Shown piece after piece: positions 28,907 through 38,426 of a stretch of DNA of 64,000 bases (positions are counted from its first letter, which is position 1; every line of letters begins with the position of its first letter). The notes below the pieces were generated by a model. That model had not been told where the DNA came from. It did not search any database and saw nothing but the letters and a program-made list of their open reading frames with translations. The stretch is from Cylindrotheca closterium (lineage: Eukaryota > Bacillariophyta > Bacillariophyceae > Bacillariales > Bacillariaceae): positions 1-64,000 of the forward strand of contig CAKOGP040002291.1 in assembly GCA_933822405.4 (NCBI GenBank), written 5' to 3'. The translations under genes were made by a program, and so were the position numbers.

Positions 28907-29496
28907 TAATGTCGCTACAGTAGTGTTTTTTAAATCTAACGGACAAGAAATGCAATGAAGAGTTGGCTTTTCTTTCCTGCGCCTGCGCTTTGCTTCGTGA
29001 TGACGACGCTGCACAATGCTCCTTTATGCCCTGGTGGGTTCGTAGTCTCTGCCTTGGTCTACGTGCCTTCTCTTCCAAGCTACAACGCCAGGATCCTTTT
29101 GCATACTAGACAACATGTTCATGAAGTTTGTGGCGATGCGAACCTTGCCATCACTTTTACCAATCCTTGGAACCAGAAGGCTGCAATGGATCCGAAGGTG
29201 ATACCACTGTGAGTGAAGTGTCACCGTTGCAATGGGTGTTCAATGCACCTAACGGTAGCGGTATCTTATCCTGCAGTAAACACGTGGGTCCTTGATCTTA
29301 ATCGAAAGAAGCAAGTTGCCAAGGTGAGAATGCTGGCCGCATGCCATCAAAAATTAAAATGATATTTAAAGTATTAGTAGCAGTACTCTCTACATGCTGT
29401 AATACAATAGGTCGACGAATATGGAAAGCTCGGATCCACTGTTAGCAACGGTGTGTGTGGGGGGGGGGGGTGGGGGGTCAAGTAGGCTTTGTTTTT
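28907..29496. other. Intergenic with poly-G run
   Basis: 590 bp. A G-run interrupted by one T is at 29459-29478, close to the stop of SnoaL copy 2. An 85-codon plus-strand frame at 28955-29212 has an ATG but no recognisable content. The 29400-29450 stretch resembles the 3' flank of copy 1. Confidence 0.45.
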
Positions 29497-30915
29497 TTAA
29501 GCTGCCAAGACCACTTCCTCCATTTTGATGGAAGCCTTTGCGACGACTTCTTCCGGCATTTGAGACGAATGGTGATGGACAATCTTCCATTCATCTCCCT
29601 CCTTGGCGTACACAAAAGAGTAGCGAGCCTTGACCACCGCACCTGTAGCTCCCATGGTAAACTCGTAGATTCCATCGTCCATGCACCAGTCGTCACCGGC
29701 GGTGACATAGGATTCCAAGATTACACCTTGGGGTTCCAACTTGAGGAAGTTAACAAAATAGTCCTTGATAGATTCGTGATCGGTTCGTGGAAGATCGCTA
29801 ACGGTTGGGAGCAGGCATGGGCTCTTGGAGTATCTCTTGGCCACAGTCTCGGGGTCAAGAGTTGCCAAAGCATCATTCCACAGGTGGAAAAGACTACGGA
29901 CTTCAGATTCAGGAAGAGCGTTGGATGCCTTAGAAGCGCCAGCATTGGCTTTTGCGAGCTGTTCTTCGGGCATGACGGACGAGTGGTGGTGAGCAATCTT
30001 CCATTGACCGTCTTCCCACTGGTACACAAAGGAGTAACGACCCTTGACAACAGCCCCAGAGGCGCCCATCGTGAACTCGTAGATACCAGTGTCTTGGCAC
30101 CAGTTGTCACCGATGAGCACGTTAGACTCGAGGATTTCTCCTTGAGGTTTCATCTTCAGGAAGTTATCAAAGTAGTCAACGATTCCTGCCTCGTCGGTGC
30201 GTGGAATATCACTGACAGTAGGAAGGAGGCAAGCATTCTTGGCGTAACGCGATGCCACGGCCTTGGAGTCAAGAGTGGCAAGGGCCGAGTTCCAAAGCTG
30301 GAAGAGTCCTCGGACTTCTTCGACGTTGATTTCCTTGGAGATGTACAGGTTCTCAGGCATCACAGAAGAATGATGATGGGCAATCTTCCATTGCTTATCT
30401 TCGTAAACATAGGTGTAGGTGTACCGAGCCTTGACCTTATCACCAGTGGCTCCCATTGTGAACTCGTAGATACCACAATCTTGGGCCCAGTCAGCGCCGA
30501 TGCGGATGTCGCCTTGAAGGATTTGACCTTGTGGCTCCATCTTGAGGAAGTTGTCAAAGTAGTCCTTGATTGAGTCGTAGTCACAACGAGGAACGTCAGA
30601 CACGGTTGGGAGGAGGATGGGGTCCTTGGCGTAACGCTGCGCAACGATGCGAGAATCGCCGGTTGCGAGAGCGCTGTTCCAGAGAGAGAACAGTGAACGA
30701 ACTTCGGCTTGGCTAATCACGGAGTCGGCAACTGCAACATCGGCCTGCTGTTTCTTGGCCTTGGGTCTCTTGTTCCTCTTCCTCTTGCCAGCAGCATACA
30801 GAGTTGTGGATGTACTAGCTGTTTGGCTGAGAGACAAAGCAGGTTGAGGAAGAGGAGCAAAACCTTCTACGGCCGCGGCAAAAGCGAGGATTAAAGCACC
30901 AGTAGATAGCTTCAT
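29497..30915 (-). CDS. Triple SnoaL/CaMKII-association-like domain protein, plastid-targeted (copy 2)
   Basis: Single exon, 472 aa, ATG at 30915. Nearly identical to copy 1 at 26675-28090, including the GFAP leader and all three domains. Visible differences are confined to the linker before domain 3 (KASNALPESEVR against KASSKPTDSEVR), the C-terminus (KMEEVVLAA against KKEEVAVA) and a few codons. The two lie head-to-tail with a 2.8-kb period. Such similarity, including synonymous sites, means a recent duplication or gene conversion. The upstream regions differ, so expression may have diverged. Confidence 0.88.
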   Translation of the reverse strand: MKLSTGALILAFAAAVEGFAPLPQPALSLSQTASTSTTLYAAGKRKRNKRPKAKKQQADVAVADSVISQAEVRSLFSLWNSALATGDSRIVAQRYAKDPILLPTVSDVPRCDYDSIKDYFDNFLKMEPQGQILQGDIRIGADWAQDCGIYEFTMGATGDKVKARYTYTYVYEDKQWKIAHHHSSVMPENLYISKEINVEEVRGLFQLWNSALATLDSKAVASRYAKNACLLPTVSDIPRTDEAGIVDYFDNFLKMKPQGEILESNVLIGDNWCQDTGIYEFTMGASGAVVKGRYSFVYQWEDGQWKIAHHHSSVMPEEQLAKANAGASKASNALPESEVRSLFHLWNDALATLDPETVAKRYSKSPCLLPTVSDLPRTDHESIKDYFVNFLKLEPQGVILESYVTAGDDWCMDDGIYEFTMGATGAVVKARYSFVYAKEGDEWKIVHHHSSQMPEEVVAKASIKMEEVVLAA

Positions 30916-31434
30916 TTTAATTTTATTTGTATTTGTCGGTGTCTTCTCAAACAAAAGGCAAAATATGATGGGATGAAATGGACGACCAGGATACCAAATT
31001 CCTTGACATCCACGCATGCGTGGTGGTTTGTTTTAGTGCGTCTTCAATTTTGCGAATCTGTGGCTTTTGATTGGTCGTAATACTTGTGATGCCAAATGAC
31101 ATCATTCACTGGGACCACGAATCGTTATATGGTGTTGCAGTGCATCTGCCGGCAAAGCCTGGAGGCTTACGCTCGGCATTATTTCAAGAAATTCCTTCTC
31201 CTTCTGATCATAATCATTCATGAGATGCTTGGATATTTGTTGAAGGTAGAGGGTTCTCCGCTCGGTCAGGGATTGATTCGATCGACTAAAGTCTGACGTG
31301 CGTGAATTCTCTGGAACCAAAACCTTGGAAACCTGCACCTGGTGATGCACCACACAAAAAGATATCCTCATAATACTGTACCGGTACCTGGTACATCTCC
31401 ATAGTATCAAACTTCTGACAGTCGACTGTGAAGA
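30916..31434. promoter_or_regulatory. Divergent region between SnoaL copy 2 and the MATE gene
   Basis: 519 bp with two divergent starts. TGACGT is at 31294-31299, about 136 bp before the MATE ATG, and a GTACCGGTACCTGGTAC palindromic cluster is at about 31378-31394. Confidence 0.45.
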
Positions 31435-33036
31435 ATGAAGTCGATAAGCCTTGTGTTGATACTTCCTGTCTATGGGTTTTCCCTCAACCCAAGCCTGCCA
31501 TCAGTGACTAGAGTGCGTTGGTCGCCACACTGCTCCTCGTCGACGAAAATATCATCATCATCATCTCCTACCGGTACCGGTATCAATCACAAAACTTCCT
31601 TTCTGCGATCGTCAGAAGAGACACAACATTCAGATATTGACGCCATACCAGAGGCAGAAGACACGCAAAAGGATGAGACTACTCTGGCATCGAAGCGCCA
31701 AATGATGAGCTTTGCCATTCCGGCACTTGGAATTTTCCTTGCCAATCCTCTTCTTTCCAACATTGACAATTCTTTTGTTGGAAAGACAGTGGGAACTGCA
31801 GGACTGGCTGCTTTGTCTCCAGCAACCATCTGCACGGATCAAATGCTTTACTTGTTTTCATTTCTGTCTCGAGCGACAACTGGATTGGTTTCGAGAGCTT
31901 ATGGTTCCAAGACAAACGACGTGGAAAAGAATGAGGCTGCTGCCGAAGCTGGATCTGCACCTCTGACGGTAGCCTTGATCTCGGGATTTTTCCTGACTAC
32001 TGTCTATGCGTTGTTTACCCCGGCCATGCTGGCTGCCTTGAAGGTCACTCCTGCCTTGCGCGGTCCTGCTGCATCCTACATTTATTGGCGGGGTGCCATT
32101 TCCTGGGCGGCCCTCGCCCAATCGGTGTGCCTCAGTGTCATGCTGGCCACTCGCGATGCAATTACACCCTTGAAGATTGTTGGCATGGCAGCGGGGGTGA
32201 ATATTGTTGCAGATTATCTTGCTTGCGTTTGGCCCCTTAGATTGGGATGTTCAGGAGCAGCCGCCGCCACATCTTTTGCGACCTTGTTTAGTTGTGGGTT
32301 CATGATCAAGGCCTTGAAAAAGAAAGGAATACTTCCAAAGATTCGATTGCCGACCAAGAAGGAGCTTGCTAGTCTCACCGAGTTCACCGGGCCACTCCTG
32401 GCGATCACCATTACCCGATTGATTGGATTTGTCAGCATGCAACGGACAGCCATGACCCTTGGGGTCAAACATACGGCAGCCTACCAAATGAGTATCAACC
32501 TCGTCATCTTTTATCTACTCTTTGCCGAGCCACTCAGTCAGCTGAGTCAGACGCGGTTACCAGGATTGATTGATTCGAATGATACCAAAGGTGTTTTGGA
32601 CACCCTCAAGTCTGTCTTGGTGCTGGGAGGAGGAACCGCTTTGACAGTTGGAGCCGTGGCAGGACTAAGTCTTTTCTTTGGGTCCGCAGTCTTTTCTTCC
32701 GATCTAGCGGTACAGGCGCTAGCCAAGAACGCTGCACCAGCAGTCTTTCTGACTGTACTAACTGCCATTTTTGCTGTCACAATTGATGGAGCAATGCTAG
32801 CAAGCAGAGATTTCAGCTTCATGCTGATACAGGGTGTTATGACGATGATCTTACAATTATTCCTATTGAAGAATTGGTGTTCAAGCATACCTCAAGTTTA
32901 TGCCACGTTTACCATCCGATTAGGTTCCTATGCGGCGTCTTCTCTTTTGAGAGTGTTTTCAGGGTTCGGGCCACTTGGCCGTGTTATTCGTGGGAATAAG
33001 AAGGAAGAAGATTACAGACAAATGCTTAGCCTGTAA
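31435..33036 (+). CDS. MATE-family transporter with plastid-type leader
   Basis: 533 aa, single exon, ATG at 31435. The leader MKSISLVLILPVYGFSLNPS matches a signal peptide with a GF cleavage context, followed by a Ser-rich transit stretch to about 80. The rest is a 12-span MATE (multidrug and toxin extrusion) fold in two halves: first SFAIPALGIFLANPLLSNIDNSFVGKTVGTAGLAALSPAT, then LTEFTGPLLAITITRLIGFVSMQRTAMTLG. It is of the DinF-like branch found in plastids, which exchanges organic cations or acids with H+ or Na+. Substrate cannot be told. One CCGGTACCGGT run falls inside the transit region (about 31570-31583). Confidence 0.9.
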   Translation: MKSISLVLILPVYGFSLNPSLPSVTRVRWSPHCSSSTKISSSSSPTGTGINHKTSFLRSSEETQHSDIDAIPEAEDTQKDETTLASKRQMMSFAIPALGIFLANPLLSNIDNSFVGKTVGTAGLAALSPATICTDQMLYLFSFLSRATTGLVSRAYGSKTNDVEKNEAAAEAGSAPLTVALISGFFLTTVYALFTPAMLAALKVTPALRGPAASYIYWRGAISWAALAQSVCLSVMLATRDAITPLKIVGMAAGVNIVADYLACVWPLRLGCSGAAAATSFATLFSCGFMIKALKKKGILPKIRLPTKKELASLTEFTGPLLAITITRLIGFVSMQRTAMTLGVKHTAAYQMSINLVIFYLLFAEPLSQLSQTRLPGLIDSNDTKGVLDTLKSVLVLGGGTALTVGAVAGLSLFFGSAVFSSDLAVQALAKNAAPAVFLTVLTAIFAVTIDGAMLASRDFSFMLIQGVMTMILQLFLLKNWCSSIPQVYATFTIRLGSYAASSLLRVFSGFGPLGRVIRGNKKEEDYRQMLSL

Positions 33037-33346
33037 TTTAGATGGTTCCATTCGGACCAGTTGCGCAATTTTTGTTTGACTATTACTCTAATCTCATCGT
33101 TTTACTTTCATGGGTGTTGGTGTCATATGTCTGTCGTCACCTGCCTAGTGACTGACTGACTCGCGCGACTGAATGAAAGATTTTCGGAGTTTCAGACTGG
33201 AACACTTCTCACTCGATATGGGACTTCACGTAAGATACTGCATGAAGTCGGGACTCTTTCTCTTTTCACCGCACAATGCCAGTCGCCTCAAAGGTGCAAG
33301 ACATTCTTACATTCTATTGTTCATTTGAGTTTGAAGCACATTCATC
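33037..33346. other. Intergenic
   Basis: 310 bp with a (GACT)n-like tract at about 33152-33164. Nothing else seen. Confidence 0.4.
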
Positions 33347-35521
33347 ATGGTGCTGTTTTCAATGAATAGTAGCAGGTCCCTCAATTCTGAGGGGTCTACG
33401 CTATCAACGGGAAGAGACATTAAAAGATCCGTAGAGAAGGTGCCTCTCCTTCCGGTGCAAACACCTACCAAAATCGATTTTGAAGGTGACGAAGCATTGG
33501 AAAGGATTGTGCGAAAGCTTGGGAAGTTTACTGGTGTCAAACCGAATACTCTCATCGATACCAAGTTGCGACAACCGTTGATAGTGGAATTGAGTACAAA
33601 GCGACAAGAATTGTTTCAGGAGCTACTTCAATTGGCCATTGACGAACGCGGTGAGGTAGAAGACTGGACCGATAAGGCATTTGCAACAAAGATTATTGAG
33701 ATAGTGCACGGCACATACTCAAGTATGCCCCCTCTGCATCCACAAACGAGAGCATTCCAGCAACATGCGGCAAAATTTCTCGATTGCAGAAGCCGGATGG
33801 ACGCAGAGTATTTCGAAAACAAGGAGTTTCAGCAGATTGCGCTGCTGTGTGTTCAAACGAATTCAGCTGGCATTGAATCCGACACTCAACAGTATAAGCA
33901 GCAATCGATGACGGGAGCGCCAGTCGATTCATTTGACGAGCTGTACGAGGCTGCGACTATTGCAAATCCCATCTTCAAAGATACTGTGATGCGCCTCCTT
34001 GATCGAACACGCAAGGACTGTGGCGGTTCTGGAGACGGCGTCGCTATAGAATTTCCGAGATTGAAGGACAGGGAGCGCGCATTGCAAAAGGCAGACGACG
34101 ACTACATGAATCGCACATCGGGTCCTGCCATGTGTTGGTTGTATGACATTGTGAGATGCAGCATCGAGTTTAATTCAGTAGATCAGATCACAAGGTTCTT
34201 GGATCTAATGAAGGCCGATGACTCGATCTATATCGTAAAGTCCAAAAATCGGTTCGCACAGCCAGGACTTTCGGGGTATCGAGACTTGTTGTTTCATATC
34301 CAAATTAGCACACTGCATGGATTCAAGCACATCTGCGAGATTCAGATTCATCATAAGGAAATGAAGAAACTGGACAAAGAACTTCTGTCGCATTTCTACT
34401 ATGAATTCTTTCGCTCGTACCTGACTCGAGATGAAGATGCGCTGCAGGATCGTTTGGACGATTTGGAAGTCATCACAGGAGAAGCATTTCTCGATGAGCA
34501 TGCTTTGGAGAATCTGCTTCGCCAGCCAATGGAAGTGTCGGAAATCAATAGATTCGTTAACTTGTTCAGTGATCAACTCGGTGAGGATGAATGGGCAATG
34601 CGCTTCGTTGCCAAGTTGTTGTGGCGTGACATGAATACGAACGGACCATCCACTATCACCATTGCAAATGCTTACGATAAGCTCGGAAAAATTCTTCAAA
34701 AGACATATCGTGGGAAAATGGACGAGGAGGCACTTCTGCTACACCTGAGATCTCTCAGTATCAAGAAGAAGGAGCTCGGAAACAAGGATATTGCACTGGC
34801 CCAAACCTACGAAAACATTGCCCTACTTCACATTTCCATGGACGAACACTTGGAAGCCATGAAGCATCTCAAAGGTGCACTCGAAATCAAAACGAGGAAT
34901 CTAGGAGAATATCACCTCTCTGTAGCACAAACTTACAATCACATGGTCACTCCAAGTTTACAGCTGAAGAGAACCGCTGACGTCGTAGAGCTGTGTCATC
35001 GATCAGTGCAAATCAGATCAAGCAGAGTAGGCAAGGATCACCCTGATCTTGCTGACGTCTACCGGTTGTTGGCAGGTGCCTTCCTCCGACAATCCAAGTA
35101 CTACGATGCCCTTGAGAACTACGAAAGATCGCTTGAAATCAGAAAGAAGCTGGTTGGAGAGAACGACGAATCTCTTCTGGAAGACTATAAAGGGTTATTG
35201 CATGTCCAGTTCCATCAAGGTCGCTTGAATAGAGTCCAGGAGCTGCATCAGCGAATTTCATACATAAGGCTTAAAATGTCAAAGGGAAAATTGACCAAGC
35301 CTTTGCCTGGAAAACATTTTATCAAGAGCCTGAAAGTACTTCGAATAGCGTCTGCTCCGGTATCCTTCTGCTTGAATGGATTTTGGTGCCGAAGAATGAG
35401 TTCGATGGGAATTTCCCAGAAATATTTGAAGGGATGTTTCATCGATGAGGCGTTTGAAGGGTCTGACGGGGAGGATGCGCTTTCGGGTTTTCTAAGAAGT
35501 GCTCATTTGTGTTTGGTCTAG
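33347..35521 (+). CDS. RelA/SpoT-like nucleotidyltransferase-fold protein with TPR repeats (paralogue 1)
   Basis: 724 aa, single exon, ATG at 33347. An all-helical N-terminal region (about 50-230) precedes a domain resembling the RelA/SpoT synthetase fold: LKDRERALQKADDDY (about 239-253), WLYDIVRCSIEF (about 264-275), KNRFAQPGLSGYRDLLFHI (about 300-317) and HICEIQIHHKEMKK (about 328-341). In (p)ppGpp synthetases the matching elements are R.K..S..K, D..G.R, K.YI..PK.NGY.S.H and E.QIRT. The Tyr and EIQI are kept, but the SLH histidine is replaced. The C-terminal half (about 450-660) has kinesin-light-chain-type TPRs (SLSIKKKELG, ALEIKTRNLG, EIRKKLVGEN). Signal-nucleotide synthesis is only a possibility. 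Confidence 0.75.
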   Translation: MVLFSMNSSRSLNSEGSTLSTGRDIKRSVEKVPLLPVQTPTKIDFEGDEALERIVRKLGKFTGVKPNTLIDTKLRQPLIVELSTKRQELFQELLQLAIDERGEVEDWTDKAFATKIIEIVHGTYSSMPPLHPQTRAFQQHAAKFLDCRSRMDAEYFENKEFQQIALLCVQTNSAGIESDTQQYKQQSMTGAPVDSFDELYEAATIANPIFKDTVMRLLDRTRKDCGGSGDGVAIEFPRLKDRERALQKADDDYMNRTSGPAMCWLYDIVRCSIEFNSVDQITRFLDLMKADDSIYIVKSKNRFAQPGLSGYRDLLFHIQISTLHGFKHICEIQIHHKEMKKLDKELLSHFYYEFFRSYLTRDEDALQDRLDDLEVITGEAFLDEHALENLLRQPMEVSEINRFVNLFSDQLGEDEWAMRFVAKLLWRDMNTNGPSTITIANAYDKLGKILQKTYRGKMDEEALLLHLRSLSIKKKELGNKDIALAQTYENIALLHISMDEHLEAMKHLKGALEIKTRNLGEYHLSVAQTYNHMVTPSLQLKRTADVVELCHRSVQIRSSRVGKDHPDLADVYRLLAGAFLRQSKYYDALENYERSLEIRKKLVGENDESLLEDYKGLLHVQFHQGRLNRVQELHQRISYIRLKMSKGKLTKPLPGKHFIKSLKVLRIASAPVSFCLNGFWCRRMSSMGISQKYLKGCFIDEAFEGSDGEDALSGFLRSAHLCLV

Positions 35522-35906
35522 TTCTTGCCAGCACGCACCACCACGATTGGATCTATTTCTGGAAATAATGGCTCCGCCTTCGGCGTTAAAACTTGAAATC
35601 AGATGCATGTCCAATTCATTTGTGCTTCAATGTAAACTAAACATGATACATTTGTGTACCAATTGAAAAACCGTGGCGAGCATGATAGAGGATCGATTGT
35701 ACTCGTAGTGTAGTAACCAGCTAAACTCCAGAATTGATTCACACGAATGAATCGTCGATGACTGCTTGACTCGATGAGACCCATTACTCGATCTGCTGAT
35801 CTTATTCGACAGTGCAGTGCAGTGTGTCATGGAAACACTCACCGGATGACTGACACCACAACTGGTTTGTTTGAAGCATGAACATACAATTATCAGGTAA
35901 TTAACA
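35522..35906. other. Intergenic between RelA/SpoT-TPR paralogues
   Basis: 385 bp between tandem, same-strand paralogues; should contain the second promoter. No gene seen. Confidence 0.4.
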
Positions 35907-37886
35907 ATGCAATCAATAGATAAGAGTCGAGAGCGAGAAGTCAGAAAGTTGGCCCTGAAGCGGAAACAAATATTTGATGCCCAACTTCGCACAGCAATTA
36001 AAGAGCATGGACCGATGGAGACTTGGTCTGATATGACATTTGCGACGAACACCATTCAGACAGTGGATCTGGCGTATTTGACAATGCCGCCCTTGCATCC
36101 GACCTCGAAAAGTTTCCTGGATCATGCTGCCAAGTACCTCGATTGCCGGCGCCAAATGGATACCAAATATGAAGAAATTGACGAGTTTCAGAAGATTGCA
36201 CGATTTTCGGTTCAAACGGATTCGGGTGGCATTGAAATCGAAAACAATGATAGTATCGAGTTTAAGCAAGAGTACCAGCAACAGGCGACGTCGGGAACAC
36301 CGGTCAGCTCAATGGAGCAACTTTATGAGGCAGCACAAATTGCAGAACCTGTCTTCAAAGATATTGTGACGAGCCTAGTTGACAGAGTATGCACCGCCTG
36401 CGGAGATTCGCGAGAAGCTTTAACCCTGAAATTTCCGCCTTTGAAGGGAAGAAAGAGAGCTAGAGAGAAATCAGATGACGACTACATTCATCGAACGCCG
36501 GATCCTGGACTTTCTTGGTTGTACGATATTGTGAGAGGAAGTATCGTGTTTTCATCTGTGGACCAGATTGCAGCTTGCTTGGAGATTATGAAGGCCGATG
36601 ACGCTATCCATATTGTAAAGGCTAAAAATCGCTTTGCGAAGCCGGGACTATCAGGATATCGGGATTTGGTATTTCATATCCAGATTGATACGCTGGGTGG
36701 CTTCAAGCACATCTGTGAGGTTCAGATTCACCATGAGGAAATTAAGAAATTGGAGAAGGAACTTCAGTCGCACCTATACTATGAGTTCTTCCGCTCGTAC
36801 TTTGCTGGGGGCGAAGATGGGCTCAAGGATCGTTTGAACGACTTGGAACTAATCATGCAGCATAAAGATGCTGGGAAAGTATCCAATGGTGAAGATTTGA
36901 AAGACAAGGAATTGTCCAGCACTGGTGAAGATTTCTTTGAGAGTATGCTGCAACGACCGATGGAAGCTTCAGAAATCACACGCTTCTGTACCTTGTTCAG
37001 TGATCACCTCAATGAATATGACTGGGCCGCTCGATGTTGTATCAAGCTATTGCGATGCGAAATGGATTCGGATGGGCCGTCAAGTGTCGCTGTGGCAGAT
37101 GTGTACAGTAGGTTTGGGAGGATTCTGCTGAAAGCTTATGCTGGAACAATGCTCGAGCAAGCGGAACAGCTACATCAGAGATCACTACAGATCAAGACGA
37201 AGGAGCTAGGAGAGAAAAATATTGCTCTAGCTCATACTCACGAAAGCATTGCTCTTGTGCAAATACGCCTGGAGCGTCCTTTGGAAGCCATGAAACACCT
37301 TGAACTAGCGCTCGAGATAAAGAAGAATATGCTAAGAGGTGATCCTCTCTCTCTTGCAAAAACGTATGATCATATGGCGACGGCAGCTATAGACCTCGAC
37401 GAGAAACCTGAAGCTATTCTGGAACTGTGCCAACGGTCTCTTGAAATTCGATCGAGCAAGGTTGGTGAAGACCATCCCGACCTTGCCGGTGTATACCATA
37501 ACATGGGCGATGTCCTGTCGAAGCAATCGAAGCATCGCGATGCCCTGCAGAAGTATGAACGGTCATTGGAACTCCGAAAGAGGCACTTTGGAGATGACCA
37601 CGAATCTCTTATGGAGGATTATAGGGCGATGTTGAAGATCCATTTCGAAGAAGGGCGCTTGTACGAAGTAAAGGCTCTGCAAAAGAAAATCACCCCAGTC
37701 ATAATGAAGGTGGCTTCTGGTAAATCACTGGCATACTATGCATACTGCAGGGAAAACGAAGGTTTTGTCCGGCGTCTGATTGTGTTTCGAATGTTGTGTT
37801 TTCCTTGTTTCATGGCTCCTTCCTTCAAAGCATTTGCCTACGGAAAGATGAGTAATTGGAAGATGGGGACGGATCCACCCAGATAA
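35907..37886 (+). CDS. RelA/SpoT-like nucleotidyltransferase-fold protein with TPR repeats (paralogue 2)
   Basis: 659 aa, single exon, ATG at 35907. Same order as paralogue 1: helical region with TMPPLHPTSKSFLDHAAKYLDC, then LKGRKRAREKSDDDY, WLYDIVRGSIVF (about 203), KNRFAKPGLSGYRDLVFHI (about 240-258) and HICEVQIHHEEIKK (about 268). A linker absent from paralogue 1 follows (HKDAGKVSNGEDLKDKELSS), then TPRs of the kinesin-light-chain type (SLQIKTKELG, ALEIKKNMLR, SLEIRSSKVGEDHPDLAG, SLELRKRHFGDDHESL). It lacks the about 75 N-terminal residues of paralogue 1 and ends in a different Cys/Phe-rich tail. The same catalytic-type residues are conserved in both, which argues the domain is under selection. 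Confidence 0.75.
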   Translation: MQSIDKSREREVRKLALKRKQIFDAQLRTAIKEHGPMETWSDMTFATNTIQTVDLAYLTMPPLHPTSKSFLDHAAKYLDCRRQMDTKYEEIDEFQKIARFSVQTDSGGIEIENNDSIEFKQEYQQQATSGTPVSSMEQLYEAAQIAEPVFKDIVTSLVDRVCTACGDSREALTLKFPPLKGRKRAREKSDDDYIHRTPDPGLSWLYDIVRGSIVFSSVDQIAACLEIMKADDAIHIVKAKNRFAKPGLSGYRDLVFHIQIDTLGGFKHICEVQIHHEEIKKLEKELQSHLYYEFFRSYFAGGEDGLKDRLNDLELIMQHKDAGKVSNGEDLKDKELSSTGEDFFESMLQRPMEASEITRFCTLFSDHLNEYDWAARCCIKLLRCEMDSDGPSSVAVADVYSRFGRILLKAYAGTMLEQAEQLHQRSLQIKTKELGEKNIALAHTHESIALVQIRLERPLEAMKHLELALEIKKNMLRGDPLSLAKTYDHMATAAIDLDEKPEAILELCQRSLEIRSSKVGEDHPDLAGVYHNMGDVLSKQSKHRDALQKYERSLELRKRHFGDDHESLMEDYRAMLKIHFEEGRLYEVKALQKKITPVIMKVASGKSLAYYAYCRENEGFVRRLIVFRMLCFPCFMAPSFKAFAYGKMSNWKMGTDPPR

Positions 37887-38426
37887 AGGAAAAAGTGATT
37901 GAAAAGAACAGGCGAGAAGACTTTTCCAAACTAATTTCTTCAGGATCAGTTCAATCAAAGCGTAAGGAGGCCATGCAAATGTACGATCGGCCGCTGGATC
38001 TCTGTAAGACACTTTGAAGAGGCGGACCACAAAGCTGTCTCTATGAAAGGATGAGTGATTGGAAGATGACAACAGTGTAAAATTCAAAATAGTATTTTTA
38101 GATCATGTCACATGATGTGATATATTTCATCTGGCGTCTTGCAGTCATACGCACGCAAATTATTTTAACGTTCCGTTAACGTCTCCTTCCTTTCGGATCC
38201 TCGTCCTTCGTTGTTGTTTCGATCGACCCGTTTCATGATCACAATGGCATATTAGTGAAATAAAGAGGCTAGAAGACGTACTTGCAGCTTGTTTTTCATA
38301 AAAGCAACAACACAACAAAATCGATAAGAGACTGAAGTAGCGGTACCACCAAGTGTTCAACCTACTTATTCCTAGACAACGATCCAATTCAACAAACAGA
38401 CAACTTAACATCCAACAAAATTCAAA
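37887..38426. other. Intergenic with possible 3' remnant of RelA/SpoT-TPR gene
   Basis: 540 bp. 38044-38070 (GGATGAGTGATTGGAAGATG) resembles 37842-37866 in the 3' end of paralogue 2 (AGATGAGTAATTGGAAGATG), suggesting a decayed partial duplicate. The rest should carry the RPT5 promoter. Confidence 0.35.

Noticed and set aside
28955..29212. 85-codon frame as a small secreted protein
   Set aside because: Weak hydrophobic start, no conserved motif; likely chance.
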